The notes under the pieces are model-generated. The model saw nothing but the letters and a program-made list of their open reading frames with translations. It was not told the DNA's origin and did not search any database. Both the position numbers and the translations under genes were made by a program. From Bradyrhizobium semiaridum (lineage in GTDB: Bacteria > Pseudomonadota > Alphaproteobacteria > Rhizobiales > Xanthobacteraceae), in assembly GCF_020329505.1 (NCBI RefSeq), contig NZ_JAGKJJ010000007.1, positions 124,001 to 188,000 on the forward strand: 64,000 nucleotides of DNA, read 5' to 3'. This document shows, in pieces, positions 52,660 to 61,647 of the stretch. The stretch's first letter is position 1. Each line of letters begins with the position of its first letter.

Positions 52660-54975
52660 TCACGCTTCCAGCTGCTTGCCGATCGGAAGCGCGCGGATGC
52701 GCTTTCCGGTGGCGGCGAAGATCGCGTTGATCAGCGCCGGGGCGAACGGCGGCACGCCGGGCTCGCCGACGCCGCTCGGCGGCGTCCCCGGTGCCGGCGG
52801 CACGATGTGGACGTTGGTGATCGCAGGCGACTCGTCGATCCGGATCACCGGGAAGTCGTCGAAATTGCTCTGCTGCACCTTGCCGTCCTTGAAGGTGATC
52901 TCGCCGTATTTGGCGAGGCTCAGCCCCATGATCGCGGCGCCTTCGATCTGCGAGTAGATGCGCTCCGGGTTGACATAGGTGCCGCAATCGATCGCGGTGT
53001 CGACCCGCGGCACCGTCAGCTTACCCTTCTCGTCCACGGCCACCTCGACGATGGTCGCGATGTAGCTGACGAAGGAGCGATGCACGGCGATGCCGAGGCC
53101 GTGGCCCTTCGGCACCTTGCGGCCCCACTCGCCCTTCTCGGCGACCAGCTCGACCACCTTGCGCAAGCGCCCGGTGTCGATCGGGTAGCTCTCATACGGC
53201 TCGCCGTAGTTCCAGGGATCCTTCACCGAGGACAGGTCGACGATCCGCGGCTTGCCGATCAATTCGAGCAGCATGTCCTTCGGGTCGCGGCCCGTCGCCT
53301 GCGCGATCTCCGCGACCATCGACTGCACCGCGAAGGCGCGCGGGATGTTCGACACCGAGCGGAACCAGCCGATCCGCGTGAACGCGGCCGCTTCCGGATT
53401 CTCGCATTGCAGATTGGCGATCTCGAATGGGTTGTCGATCAGGCCCATGCCGAGCTCGAACGGCGCCTCGTGATTGGCGCCGGCCGCGAACGTCGACGCA
53501 ATGGTCGGCGCCACGCTGCGGTGCCGCCACGCGATCACCTTGCCGCTCTTGTCGAGACCGGCCTCGATCCGCTCCACCGACACGGTGTGCAGGAAGTCGT
53601 GATGGACGTCGTCCTCACGGGTCCACTGCACCTTGACCGGCGCGCCGAGCTCCTTCGACAGCAGCGCCGCCTCGATCGCGAAATCGCACTTGGATTTGCG
53701 TCCGAAGCCGCCGCCGAGCAGCGTCACGTTGACGGTGACGTTGCCCTCGGGGATGCCGAGCGTCTTGGCGACGTCCTCGCGGGTGCCGCCGGGGCTCTGC
53801 ACCGGCGCCCAGATCTCGCACTTGTCGCCCTTGACGTCGGCGACCGCGACCGGCGGCTCCATGCTGACATGGGCGAGATGCGGCAGATAATACTCGCCGA
53901 CGATGACCTTGTCGGCGCCCTTTAGCGCCGCCTCGACATCGCCTTCCTTGCGCACGACGAGGCCGGGTTTTCGCGCGGCTTCCTCGAGCGACGCACGATA
54001 GGCGACTGAATCGTACTTGGCGTTGGCGCCGTCGTCCCAGACGATCTTCAGCGCATCGCGGCCCTTGATCGCGGCGCCGGTGTTGCGCGCGATCACGGCC
54101 ACGCCGCCGAGCGGCTGGAATTTGGACGGCCACGGCCAGCCCTTGACCTCCATCACCTTCTCGACGCCGGGTACCTTCTCGGCCGCGCTGCCGTCGAACG
54201 ACTTCAGCTTGCCGCCGGTGACCGGCGGCCGCGCGATCACGGCGTATTTCATCCCGGGCAGGCGGATGTCGGCGCCGTAATGCGCCTTGCCGGTGGTGAT
54301 GTCGTGCAGGTCGACGATCGAGACCTCGCCCTTGCCGAGATAGCGGAAGTCCTTCGGGTCCTTCAGCTTCAGCCCCTCGATGCTCGGCACCGATTCCTTG
54401 GTGGCATCGGCGGCGAGCTCGCCGAAACCGAGCTTGCGGCCGCTGGCGGAATGCACGACCTCGTGGTTCTGCGCCTTCACCTCGCTGGCCGGCACGCCCC
54501 ATTTCTTGGCGGCGGCGGCCTCCAGCATCGAACGTGCCGAGGCGCCGATCTGGCGCATCGGGATCAGATAGTGCCGCGTCGAGCGCGAGCCGTCGGTATC
54601 CTGGTTGCCGAACTTGACCTCGTCGCCATGGGCCTGCTGGACATGGACGCGGCTCCAGTCCGCCTCCATCTCCTCGGCGACAATCAGGGGCAGGCTGGTG
54701 CGGACGCCGGTTCCCATCTCGGAGCGGTGCGCCAGGATGGTGACGACGCCATCAGGCGCGATCGCCACGAACACGCGCGGATCGACCACGACGCCATGCG
54801 GCATCTTGCCGGCGCCGGTCTCATAGGCGAAGGCGGTGCGCGACATCACGGGCGCGGCGAGCACGAACGAGCCGGCGATGCCGAGGCCCTTGAGGATGCT
54901 GCGGCGCGAAACGTTCTCGACCTTCACATGCTTCTCGAAGCCGCGAAGCTGTCCGGGATTGGTGCGGATATTCAT
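52660..54975 (-). CDS. Isoquinoline 1-oxidoreductase-like molybdenum subunit, Tat-exported
   Basis: 771 residues. A twin-arginine signal ([20 protein letters not shown], about residues 17-36) shows periplasmic export. The Mo-pterin-binding subunit fold follows in the IorB order: a first copy of the hammerhead domain ([20 protein letters not shown]), the Mo loop [20 protein letters not shown], and the catalytic Glu in [20 protein letters not shown]. It would hydroxylate a heterocycle or oxidise an aldehyde. Its partner Fe-S gene lies two bases upstream. No FAD subunit is present, as is usual for this type, which passes electrons to a cytochrome. Confidence 0.88.
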   Translation of the reverse strand: MNIRTNPGQLRGFEKHVKVENVSRRSILKGLGIAGSFVLAAPVMSRTAFAYETGAGKMPHGVVVDPRVFVAIAPDGVVTILAHRSEMGTGVRTSLPLIVAEEMEADWSRVHVQQAHGDEVKFGNQDTDGSRSTRHYLIPMRQIGASARSMLEAAAAKKWGVPASEVKAQNHEVVHSASGRKLGFGELAADATKESVPSIEGLKLKDPKDFRYLGKGEVSIVDLHDITTGKAHYGADIRLPGMKYAVIARPPVTGGKLKSFDGSAAEKVPGVEKVMEVKGWPWPSKFQPLGGVAVIARNTGAAIKGRDALKIVWDDGANAKYDSVAYRASLEEAARKPGLVVRKEGDVEAALKGADKVIVGEYYLPHLAHVSMEPPVAVADVKGDKCEIWAPVQSPGGTREDVAKTLGIPEGNVTVNVTLLGGGFGRKSKCDFAIEAALLSKELGAPVKVQWTREDDVHHDFLHTVSVERIEAGLDKSGKVIAWRHRSVAPTIASTFAAGANHEAPFELGMGLIDNPFEIANLQCENPEAAAFTRIGWFRSVSNIPRAFAVQSMVAEIAQATGRDPKDMLLELIGKPRIVDLSSVKDPWNYGEPYESYPIDTGRLRKVVELVAEKGEWGRKVPKGHGLGIAVHRSFVSYIATIVEVAVDEKGKLTVPRVDTAIDCGTYVNPERIYSQIEGAAIMGLSLAKYGEITFKDGKVQQSNFDDFPVIRIDESPAITNVHIVPPAPGTPPSGVGEPGVPPFAPALINAIFAATGKRIRALPIGKQLEA

Positions 54976-54976
54976 G

Positions 54977-55429
54977 TCACACCCCCGTCGATGCGAGATG
55001 CACGGCATTCTCGATCCGCTGGTAGCAGCCGCAGCGGCAGATATTGCCGGACATCGCTTCGCGGATCTGGTCGTGGCTCGGCTTCGGGTTCTCGTTCAAG
55101 AGCGCCGCGGCCTGCATGATCTGGCCGGCCTGGCAGTAGCCGCATTGCGGCACGTTGACCTGGCGCCACGCCTTCTGCACCGGGTGATCGCCGGTCGGGT
55201 GCAGGCCCTCGATCGTGGTGACCTCGCGGCCGGCCGCGTCGGACACCGAGGTAATGCAGGCACGCACCGCCTGCTTGTCGATGATCACGGTGCAGGCGCC
55301 GCACAGCGCCTGGCCGCAGCCGAACTTGGTGCCGGTCAGGCCGGCTTCGTCGCGGAGAAACCAGAGCAGCGAAAGATCCGGGTCGCCGTCCCAATTCTGT
55401 TCCTGGCCGTTGATTTTTAGTTTGATCAT
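54977..55429 (-). CDS. Isoquinoline 1-oxidoreductase-like 2Fe-2S subunit
   Basis: 150 residues. Two 2Fe-2S clusters of the xanthine dehydrogenase type: [16 protein letters not shown] with a preceding GTKFG for the plant-ferredoxin cluster, and [16 protein letters not shown] with [16 protein letters not shown] for the second. No signal peptide is present; the Tat signal of the large subunit would carry the folded complex out. The stop lies immediately before the start of the large-subunit gene. Confidence 0.9.
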   Translation of the reverse strand: MIKLKINGQEQNWDGDPDLSLLWFLRDEAGLTGTKFGCGQALCGACTVIIDKQAVRACITSVSDAAGREVTTIEGLHPTGDHPVQKAWRQVNVPQCGYCQAGQIMQAAALLNENPKPSHDQIREAMSGNICRCGCYQRIENAVHLASTGV

Positions 55430-55900
55430 GGTCTGTCCTCGCTCTTCTTAAGCATTGACCTGGAGCGGAGCAGGAGGGACGGAACGTCTTCCGCCGCCCG
55501 CGGCCGCCTTGATGTTTTGTTTGCCAAGATGTTCGGTGAGCTGAATTGCCGTGCGCCAAGGGCCAGCGCTGCGTCCAAGCACTCCTCTCGCTTCTCGGGC
55601 GCCGCGCCGGCGCAGCATGGTGAAGGGCTGCGATGCTAGCAGAGGTCGGCGCCGAGTGACTTCACAGACAGGTGTTGTGCATGCGCGATTTGTCAAAAGC
55701 GGGGCCGTGCACGACAGCGGCGTGACATCTCAAGGTGGCCTGCGCTGCAACCGGCGGGGGCGGTGCCGCCGGCGCGGCGGCTGGGCCGTGCGGGGCCGAA
55801 ACCGCCTTCGCCCCGGTCAACGACGCATGGCAAAATCCCCGCCGCAATGCACAAGCCATCTTGCGGCAGTCCGATTTCAAGGCTATTGCCTTGCCTTCAC
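55430..55900. other. Intergenic region before tRNA-Glu
   Basis: 471 bases without a supported gene. It carries the promoter of the oxidoreductase pair on one side. Just before the tRNA, TTGCGG (55861-55866) and TATTGC (55884-55889), 17 bases apart, could be the tRNA promoter. Open frames on both strands here have no homologous look and are treated as noise. Confidence 0.4.
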
Positions 55901-55975
55901 GCTCCCTTCGTCTAGCGGTTAGGACGCGGCCCTCTCAAGGCTGAAACAGGGGTTCGATTCCCCTAGGGAGCGCCA
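55901..55975 (+). tRNA. tRNA-Glu (anticodon CUC)
   Basis: A complete cloverleaf: acceptor stem GCTCCCT with AGGGAGC, D-arm GTCTAGCGGTTAGGAC, anticodon loop CTCTCAA (anticodon CTC), and a T-arm AGGGGTTCGATTCCCCT. The 3' CCA is encoded (GCCA at 55972-55975). The anticodon reads GAG codons, which are the preferred Glu codons in this GC-rich DNA. Confidence 0.95.
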
Positions 55976-56042
55976 TTTATCCCAAAAACCCTGAAATTCT
56001 GGGCCTCGGCAGCTCATCATCAGCTGAAGGACGTTCGCGATC

Positions 56043-57299
56043 GTGGACAACACGCCGCAATTCTCGCTCGCCAAGGACAAGATCCGCGTGCTGCTGCTCG
56101 AAGGCGTCAATGACAGCGCCGTCGAGCTGATCGAGGCGGCCGGCTATTCCAGCGTGACGCGGCTGTCGAAGGCGCTGGAAGGCGCGGCGCTGAAGGAGGC
56201 GATCAGGGGCGTCCACATGCTCGGCATCCGCTCGCGCACCCAGATCACGCCTGAGGTTTTGGAGGCCGCGGACCGGCTGATCGCGATCGGCTGTTTCAGC
56301 GTCGGCACCAACCAGGTCGACATCGACGCGGCGCGCCGCACCGGCATCCCGGTGTTCAATGCGCCGTTCTCCAACACCCGCAGCGTCGCCGAGCTGGTGA
56401 TCGGCGAGATCGTGTTCCTGTTCCGCCGCATCCTCGCGCGCTCGAACGCCGCCCATGAGGGCCGCTGGGACAAGTCTGCGAGCGACAGCCTCGAGGTGCG
56501 CGGCAAGACGCTCGGCATCGTCGGCTACGGCAATATCGGCTCGCAGCTCTCCTACCTCGCGGAAGCGATGGGGATGCGGGTGATCTTCTACGATCACACC
56601 GACAAGCTGCGCCACGGCAACACCGAGCCGACCGCGACACTGCACGAGCTGCTGGCGCAGAGCGACGTCGTCAGCCTGCACGTGCCGGAGACGCCGGCCA
56701 CCGCCGGCATGATCGGCCGCGAGGAGATTGCCGCGATCAAGCCGGGCGCCTTCTTCATCAACAACAGCCGCGGCACGGTGGTCGATCTCGACGCGCTGGC
56801 CGAGGCGCTGCGCGCCGGCCGGCTGCGCGGCGCCGCCGTCGACGTGTTCCCGGCGGAGCCGAAGTCGAATGCCGATAAATTCGTGTCGCCGCTGCAGGGC
56901 CTGCCGAACGTGATCCTGACGCCGCATATCGGCGGCTCCACCGAGGAGGCGCAGGAGCGCATCGGCGCCGAGGTGGCGCGCAAGCTGGTCGATTACAGCG
57001 ACACCGGCTCGACCATGGGCGCGGTCAACTTCCCGCAGGTGCAATTGCCGGCGCGCCCGCTCGGCACCCGCTTCATCCAGGTGCAGCGCAATCTGCCCGG
57101 CATGCTCGGCCGCCTCAACGAGGTGCTGGCCCGCCACGCCGTCAACATCGCCGCGCAATATTACGAGACCGCGAACGACGTCGGCTACGTGGTGCTCGAT
57201 GCCGACGCCTCGGCCGCCGACAGCCAGCGCGTGCTCGCCGACATCCGCGCGCTGGAGGGCACCATCCGCGCCCGGCTGCTCTACGAGCACAAGATCTAG
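56043..57299 (+). CDS. serA: D-3-phosphoglycerate dehydrogenase with C-terminal ACT domain
   Basis: 418 residues from a GTG at 56043 with AAGGACG upstream. It has the D-2-hydroxyacid dehydrogenase layout: an outer domain (LEGVNDSAVELIEAAGYSSV), the NAD-binding motif GIVGYGNIGSQLSYLAEAMG, the active-site segments SVGTNQVDIDAARRTGIPVF and HIGGSTEEAQERIGAEVA, and a C-terminal ACT domain (LPGMLGRLNEVLARHAVNIA) for serine feedback. This is the E. coli-type length, shorter than the form with an extra inserted domain. It oxidises 3-phosphoglycerate in the first step of serine synthesis. Confidence 0.93.
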   Translation: MDNTPQFSLAKDKIRVLLLEGVNDSAVELIEAAGYSSVTRLSKALEGAALKEAIRGVHMLGIRSRTQITPEVLEAADRLIAIGCFSVGTNQVDIDAARRTGIPVFNAPFSNTRSVAELVIGEIVFLFRRILARSNAAHEGRWDKSASDSLEVRGKTLGIVGYGNIGSQLSYLAEAMGMRVIFYDHTDKLRHGNTEPTATLHELLAQSDVVSLHVPETPATAGMIGREEIAAIKPGAFFINNSRGTVVDLDALAEALRAGRLRGAAVDVFPAEPKSNADKFVSPLQGLPNVILTPHIGGSTEEAQERIGAEVARKLVDYSDTGSTMGAVNFPQVQLPARPLGTRFIQVQRNLPGMLGRLNEVLARHAVNIAAQYYETANDVGYVVLDADASAADSQRVLADIRALEGTIRARLLYEHKI

Positions 57300-57374
57300 A
57301 AATTCGACAGGCCGTGTCGGGACCGGCGCGGCCGGTTCGTCCTTGGGCCGGACCCACCCGGAGCACCCCGCCCG

Positions 57375-57797
57375 ATGCCCAAGCTGATCTTCATCAACCT
57401 GCCCGTCCTGGACCTCGCCCGCGCCACCGCATTCTATCAGGCGATCGGCGCCGTCAGGAACGAGCAATTCTGCGACGACACGGCATCATGCATGGTGTTG
57501 TCCGAGACGATCCACGTGATGCTGATGACCCACGACAAGTATCGGTTCTTCACCAGCAAGACGATCGCGGACCCCAAGACCACCAGCCAGGTGCTGCTCT
57601 GCATCTCGGCCGACAGCCGTGCCGAGGTTGATGACGTCGTCACCCGGGCCGGCCGCGCCGGCGGCGTGGTCGATCCGGCGCCCGTCGACGAATACGACTT
57701 CATGTACGGCCGCAGCTTCGAGGATCCCGACGGCCATCTCTGGGGCGTGAACTGGATGGATATGGCGGCGTTCGCGAAGGCGGCAGCGCCGGCTTAG
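57375..57797 (+). CDS. VOC-superfamily (glyoxalase/bleomycin-resistance-like) protein
   Basis: 140 residues. The two beta-alpha-beta modules of the VOC fold are seen in KLIFINLPVLDLARATAFYQ and in VDDVVTRAGRAGGVV with FMYGRSFEDPDGHLWGVNWM. The metal-binding His/Glu positions are partly kept, as in the family of DUF/PhnB-like lactoylglutathione-lyase relatives. Substrate unknown. It lies 75 bases after serA and may be read through from it. Confidence 0.8.
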   Translation: MPKLIFINLPVLDLARATAFYQAIGAVRNEQFCDDTASCMVLSETIHVMLMTHDKYRFFTSKTIADPKTTSQVLLCISADSRAEVDDVVTRAGRAGGVVDPAPVDEYDFMYGRSFEDPDGHLWGVNWMDMAAFAKAAAPA

Positions 57798-57837
57798 GGG
57801 CATCGACGCAACGCCGGCCTACGCGCAGAAGAACGAG

Positions 57838-57900
57838 GCCGGGCGAGAGCCCGGCGTCGCCCGCGTCCCGGCATGGAGCGTTTTTCGCGCCATGCCGGGA
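57838..57900. terminator. Two hairpins between convergent genes
   Basis: GCCGGGC-GAGA-GCCCGGC at 57838-57855 and TCCCGGCATGG-N13-CCATGCCGGGA at 57866-57900 are perfect inverted repeats between the VOC gene and the convergent small secreted gene. The second has TTTTT in its loop. They could end transcripts from both sides, though neither has a T-run right after the stem. Confidence 0.45.
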
Positions 57901-57920
57901 TCAGGCCGGGGCCGTCGCGA

Positions 57921-58253
57921 TCACCAGGCGGCGTAGTAGGGGCTTCCCCATCCGCCATAGTACCGGGGGCCGTAATAGCCGCCCCATGCATACGGCCGAT
58001 AGTAGACGCGCGGCCGGTAATAGCGGGGGCCGTAATAGCCATAGCGCGGGCCGTAATAGGCGGGGTAATAGCCGTAGCCGGGCCCATAATAGTAAGGTGA
58101 GGCCGCCGCCGCGGCGCCGAAAGCCAGCGCTCCGGCCGCAAGGCCAAATCCGATCCCCGGACCCCACCCGCCGCGCCAGCGCGCTTCGGCGGGAGCAACC
58201 GTGGCGACCGAGATCGCACCGACCGCCAGGGCCGCGAGTGCAATTTTCCGCAT
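57921..58253 (-). CDS. Secreted Gly/Tyr-rich small protein
   Basis: 110 residues from the ATG with GGAGGTTACG upstream. A signal peptide (KIALAALAVGAISVATVAPA, cleavage after AEA) is followed by an unusual mature part almost entirely of Gly, Tyr, Pro, Arg and Ala (repeats such as GPRYGYY and GPRYYRPRVYY). Similar Gly/Tyr-rich envelope proteins are common in Rhizobiales; their function is unknown. Low-complexity repetition could reflect an outer-membrane or surface role, but this is only a guess. Confidence 0.7.
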   Translation of the reverse strand: MRKIALAALAVGAISVATVAPAEARWRGGWGPGIGFGLAAGALAFGAAAAASPYYYGPGYGYYPAYYGPRYGYYGPRYYRPRVYYRPYAWGGYYGPRYYGGWGSPYYAAW

Positions 58254-58354
58254 CGTAACCTCCATAATCGTGTGGAATGTTAATGCGGGCAACTGCGGAC
58301 CTGTTCCTGCGACTTTCGGCTGCGGTCGCGATGCGGCAGGACGACCGGATCGGC

Positions 58355-58624
58355 CTATGCCGCGTCGGGCCGGGCCGTCTCCATGATCCGCCTTTCAAGC
58401 ATGGCGATGGTCTGCTTGAGATTGGCGCACCGCTCGTTCAGCGACCGCGCCAGGATCGGATACCGTGCGTCCGATCGATTGAAGATCCCCGCGCGCTGCT
58501 CTTCTGCCGCGATGTCGGCCTCGATCTGCCGGCAGGCCAGCACGAGGTCGGACAACATCCTGCCGATCTTCGACTCCAGCGTGGTGCTGGCGCGAGCTGT
58601 TCCAAAACGACGATGCAAACCCAT
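58355..58624 (-). CDS. Hypothetical coiled-coil-like protein
   Basis: 89 residues from the ATG that gives MGLHRRFGTARASTTLESKI. The remainder is mainly helical with alternating charged and hydrophobic residues (LACRQIEADIAAEEQRAGIF; NERCANLKQTIAMLERRIME). No domain is known. Base and codon use match the surroundings. It may be a small cytoplasmic protein of a few Bradyrhizobium genomes. Confidence 0.5.
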   Translation of the reverse strand: MGLHRRFGTARASTTLESKIGRMLSDLVLACRQIEADIAAEEQRAGIFNRSDARYPILARSLNERCANLKQTIAMLERRIMETARPDAA

Positions 58625-58774
58625 TTGCGTGCTCCGCGTGTTCGAGTTCAGCACACCCGTATATCCGGCGCCGAACGGTTCACGCGGACATCGCAAATTG
58701 CCTGCCAACGGCAGGCACGTGAGAGCACGGAGTGTCTGACGGACGGATCGATTGCTTCGGAGCCATGGAGCGGC

Positions 58775-58917
58775 TCAGCCGACCATGCCCTGCATGCACG
58801 AAGGGCTGGCCCCGTTGCTACGGGACATCACCTTGCGGATCGGCCCGACGCTGTAAGGCTTGTTCAGGAAGAACTCGCGGTTGCCCAGCGCGGCTTCGGC
58901 GTACTGGTCGATAGCAA
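58775..58917 (-). pseudogene. 3' remnant, probably of a response-regulator gene
   Basis: An open frame reads LAIDQYAEAALGNREFFLNK then PYSVGPIRKVMSR. FFLNKPYS has the form of the last strand and conserved Lys of a CheY-like receiver domain. All upstream parts of such a domain are missing; the sequence runs into a dispersed repeat at 58918. Read as a gene end left after repeat insertion or deletion. The receiver assignment rests on a short segment. Confidence 0.4.
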
Positions 58918-58991
58918 GCGTAGCCCGGATGAGCGCAGCGAAATCCGGGAATGGTCCGCCCCCGCATGTCGCTGCGCTCATGCGGGCTACT
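58918..58991. repeat. Dispersed repeat (TAGCCCGGATGAGCGCAGCG family)
   Basis: CGTAGCCCGGATGAGCGCAG then CGAAATCCGGGAATGG, and an inverted GCTGCGCTCATGCGGGCTAC. It is related to the element at 5947-6030 and adjoins the response-regulator remnant. The remaining bases up to the HepT gene show no convincing gene. Confidence 0.55.
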
Positions 58992-59278
58992 TGCGTGGGC
59001 CTCAGGGAGGGTATGGGTGCATTGGTTGACATCACGCCCGATGCTCGCGCGGCAAATGGTGCCGCCACGAACCGATCAAGTTTTGTCAACGTGTGACGGT
59101 GCGACGATTTTCAACCTCGCCGTTCGAGCAACGCATTTGGTATGTCCCATTGTCCACCGGGAATCTCGGCTGGCAACTCAGCCTTGTTGGCAACTGCTAC
59201 AATCGCCCTAGTGATCCTTGGCTGAACGATTGCAGCGCGGTCATGCTGCGCGCATTTCGAGAAGGATCAAGTGCATTG

Positions 59279-59635
59279 TCATCGTAGTGAATCTTCGATT
59301 TCGTCGAGCATCCGCAGAATGATCGGCTGCAATTTCGGCATATGAACCGTCGCGATTTCCCAAAGCTGCTTGTCGTCGAGCCGTTGATATTCATGCCGCA
59401 AGATATTCCCGATGCCGATGATGGACGGCCACGGTGCATCGGGATAGCGGGATTGAATATCCGGCGACAGTGCGCCTGCCGCTTCGGAAACGATCTGCAC
59501 TGCACGTTCCACAGCGCGGCGATGGATATAGCTATCCTGATATCGCGCGAACGAGAGGCCGCGAATGGTCAGCGCGACGCCTTCGATTTCATCACGAATA
59601 TGAAGAAGGCGCGCGCGAGGACTCTTGCTGGCCAT
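59279..59635 (-). CDS. HepT-like HEPN toxin
   Basis: 118 residues. The HEPN fold of the DUF86/HepT family is seen in LLHIRDEIEGVALTIRGLSF, AVERAVQIVSEAAGALSPDI and IIGIGNILRHEYQRLDD. The RNase motif RNxxxHxY reads GNILRHEY, so Asn77, His81 and Tyr83 are kept, but the usual Arg is Gly76. The Tyr is the residue that MntA-type antitoxins modify with AMP. Its start overlaps the stop of the antitoxin gene (TAATG). Confidence 0.85.
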   Translation of the reverse strand: MASKSPRARLLHIRDEIEGVALTIRGLSFARYQDSYIHRRAVERAVQIVSEAAGALSPDIQSRYPDAPWPSIIGIGNILRHEYQRLDDKQLWEIATVHMPKLQPIILRMLDEIEDSLR

Positions 59636-59937
59636 TAAAATATCCGGACGGCCTCGCGCTCAACATCATCAAGGATGTAAGGTGACAGGCCGCTTCGCGT
59701 GGAATAGCCGATCTCTACCCGATCACCGAAGGCCTGTTGAATGGCAGCGTAGGCATCCATGAACGGCAAGAAGCCGAAGTCCCGGTCGGACGCAGGATCG
59801 ACGAAAACATCCACGTCGGAGTCGTCGCACGCTTCATCGCGCGCATGGGAGCCGAACAGGTAAAGCGCCGCCACCCCGAATGCCCGCAAGGCGGGTTCAG
59901 TTTCTTTCAGGCGGGCAATGACCTCTTCACGGCGCAT
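59635..59937 (-). CDS. MntA-like nucleotidyltransferase antitoxin
   Basis: 100 residues. A minimal nucleotidyltransferase with the GSx10DxD motif in LYLFGSHARDEACDDSDVDV (Gly29, Ser30, Asp41, Asp43). It would silence the HepT toxin by adding AMP to its Tyr (type VII toxin-antitoxin). The gene precedes and overlaps the toxin gene by TAATG, as in known pairs. The upstream region is AT-rich, unlike most of the window. Confidence 0.87.
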   Translation of the reverse strand: MRREEVIARLKETEPALRAFGVAALYLFGSHARDEACDDSDVDVFVDPASDRDFGFLPFMDAYAAIQQAFGDRVEIGYSTRSGLSPYILDDVEREAVRIF

Positions 59938-60039
59938 GCCAACAAATATATGCCATCAGGTATGAATTTTCCATGTGTGCGGGAATGCGAGTTTCTTCGT
60001 GAAATCAAAGCCATAGATGCGGGCAGCCCTAACGGCGGT

Positions 60040-60312
60040 TCAGCCGTACTTGATCCCCTCCAACATCTTCCGCACCTCTCCCAACAACAACCGTATCTCC
60101 CTCCGCTCTGCGATCGCGCCCCGCGTGAACAGCCCATGCTTCCACGCATTCCGGTTCGCCCTCGGCGCGCCGGATCCCTCGGCGCCGCCGTGCATGCGGC
60201 AGCGCGCCTTGCCGTGAACCGCCGGTGCGCGGCAGGCGCCGCCGGTGCGGGTCTTGGCGCCGCAGCGCGGGCTTGCCAGCATCGCCTCGGGATGTGCGAT
60301 GGAATCGCTCAT
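60040..60312 (-). CDS. HGG-motif small protein
   Basis: 90 residues. Two Cys-containing segments (SPRCGAKTRTGGACRAPAVH; KARCRMHGGAEGSGAPRANR) run into NAWKHGLFTRGA. The pattern GAKTRxGxxCRxPAxxGxxRCxxHGG with GNxNAxKHG is widespread in alphaproteobacteria and in prophages, sometimes beside terminase genes; its function is not established. Its ATG overlaps the stop of the upstream gene (ATGA), so the two form one operon. Confidence 0.7.
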   Translation of the reverse strand: MSDSIAHPEAMLASPRCGAKTRTGGACRAPAVHGKARCRMHGGAEGSGAPRANRNAWKHGLFTRGAIAERREIRLLLGEVRKMLEGIKYG

Positions 60313-61004
60313 GCCTGAGCGTCCCGCGGGCTCTCTGCGCAATCGCGCCGGTGTCTGGTGCGCGCGGGCTTCGGCGCGATGCGCGGCGCGACGGGCGGGG
60401 TTTGGTCGGACACGATCACGTTCGCATGCTGGGTGATGGTGCCGACGATGGCGTTGCCGCCGTCCTCCACGTTCACGTTCTGCACGGTGATGGCCGGCTC
60501 GCCAGATCGTGGGCCTTCTCGTGTGCCTTGGCTGCGGTAGCGGTTGAGCGCCTCGATCTGGGCGGGGAAGGTGCGGGCGAGCCGGCCGAGGGCGCGCGCG
60601 GCGCTGTCGTGCTGGGCGAGGTCGTTGGCGTTTGCGAGGTGTTGGGCGCAGCGCATCGCCATCACGTGCACCGACACCATCTGGGCCACCAGCATGGCCT
60701 CGACGGAATCCCGCGGGCGGATGCTCTGCACCATCGAGATCATGAAGGCGAGGTTGACCTCGTCGGCCCTGCCGCCGTTGGCGCTGGCCTTGATCAATTG
60801 CCGCAGCATGCCCTCCATCGCGTCGCGATCGGCGACGCCGAGCGCGTTCGCCATCAGCTGCTCGCCGAGCGCGGGCTCGGGATGGTCGATGCGGAAGCCG
60901 TGCGAGGAGAGTTTGAGCCGCGGGGCGGCGGCGGCCTGGGTCGCTTGGGTCTGTTTCGGCGTGGCAATCGTCGTCGGCACGGTGGTCTCGGGCGCGGTGG
61001 TCAT
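60309..61004 (-). CDS. Hypothetical protein paired with the HGG-motif gene
   Basis: 231 residues from the ATG at 61004, with CAGGA nine bases upstream; an ATG at 61013 is an alternative. A Thr/Ala/Pro-rich start and an Arg/Pro-rich end flank a helical middle (LIKASANGGRADEVNLAFMI; AMLVAQMVSVHVMAMRCAQH) and a segment AITVQNVNVEDGGNAIVGTI. No domain is known. The pair with the HGG-motif gene recurs in Bradyrhizobium-type genomes, as far as I recall, and may be a domesticated phage fragment. Confidence 0.65.
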   Translation of the reverse strand: MTTAPETTVPTTIATPKQTQATQAAAAPRLKLSSHGFRIDHPEPALGEQLMANALGVADRDAMEGMLRQLIKASANGGRADEVNLAFMISMVQSIRPRDSVEAMLVAQMVSVHVMAMRCAQHLANANDLAQHDSAARALGRLARTFPAQIEALNRYRSQGTREGPRSGEPAITVQNVNVEDGGNAIVGTITQHANVIVSDQTPPVAPRIAPKPARTRHRRDCAESPRDAQA

Positions 61005-61315
61005 GTCGATCATCCTGGGAACGCGACGGACGCGCGCGGGCGAGCGTTCGCCGCGGGCGCGCCGGTGCTGGTTCAATGCGGGGTGAGGAGCTTCGGCGGC
61101 AAGCGCACCCGGTGCCCGCTGCTCGGGGCAAGGGAGGCGCTTGGCGCGATTTCGGAATATTGGAATTGTGCCACTGAGTTGCCCGACGTGTCAAGCCGTT
61201 CGTCCGCGCCGGCGGCGGCCGGCTCCTTTGCATGGGGTTGTTTTTCGAGATTTGGCCGGCGGGCACCCGCGTAGGCAGAGTAATCGCATACGCTGGTGCC
61301 TGCATGGGCGGTCGG

Positions 61316-61506
61316 CCCCCTCTCCCGCTTGCGGGGGAGGGTTGGGGTGGGGGTCTCTCGACGAGTCATACGCGGAACTAGCTCCCACCCGGATCGCATC
61401 CGCGATGCGATCCGGCCTTCCCCCGCAAGCGGGAGAGGCGAAGCGAGCCAGCGGCTCATCCAGCACCCGTCATATGCGATTGCCATGCCCCGCAAGTGGG
61501 AGAGGC
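61316..61506. repeat. Dispersed intergenic repeat (CCTCTCCCGCTTGCGGGGGA family)
   Basis: CCCTCTCCCGCTTGCGGGGG then AGGGTTGGGGTGGGGG, and inverted CCTTCCCCCGCAAGCGGGAG with a further GCCCCGCAAGTGGGAGAGGC. The 640 bases between the HGG operon and the molybdoenzyme gene hold this element and no gene. Confidence 0.6.
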
Positions 61507-61647
61507 GAGGCGGGCCAGCGGATCAAGCCGTGGCCGCCTGCGTTCCCGGCAACCCTGAACCCGGGACATTGCCGATTGGATCATGGTAGTGGTCCGGTTG
61601 TTGCGACAGGCGCGGCCTGATGCCGGCCTGCGGATGAAGGACATGCG

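Noticed and set aside
55551..55922. A 123-codon open frame before the tRNA
   Set aside because: It has no ribosome-binding site, runs into the tRNA-Glu gene and has a random-looking Arg/Gly-rich translation.
59093..59287. A 64-codon open frame starting with GTG
   Set aside because: The translation is less biased than most shadows, but there is no clear ribosome-binding site, and it overlaps the end of the HepT gene on the opposite strand. Not enough support.
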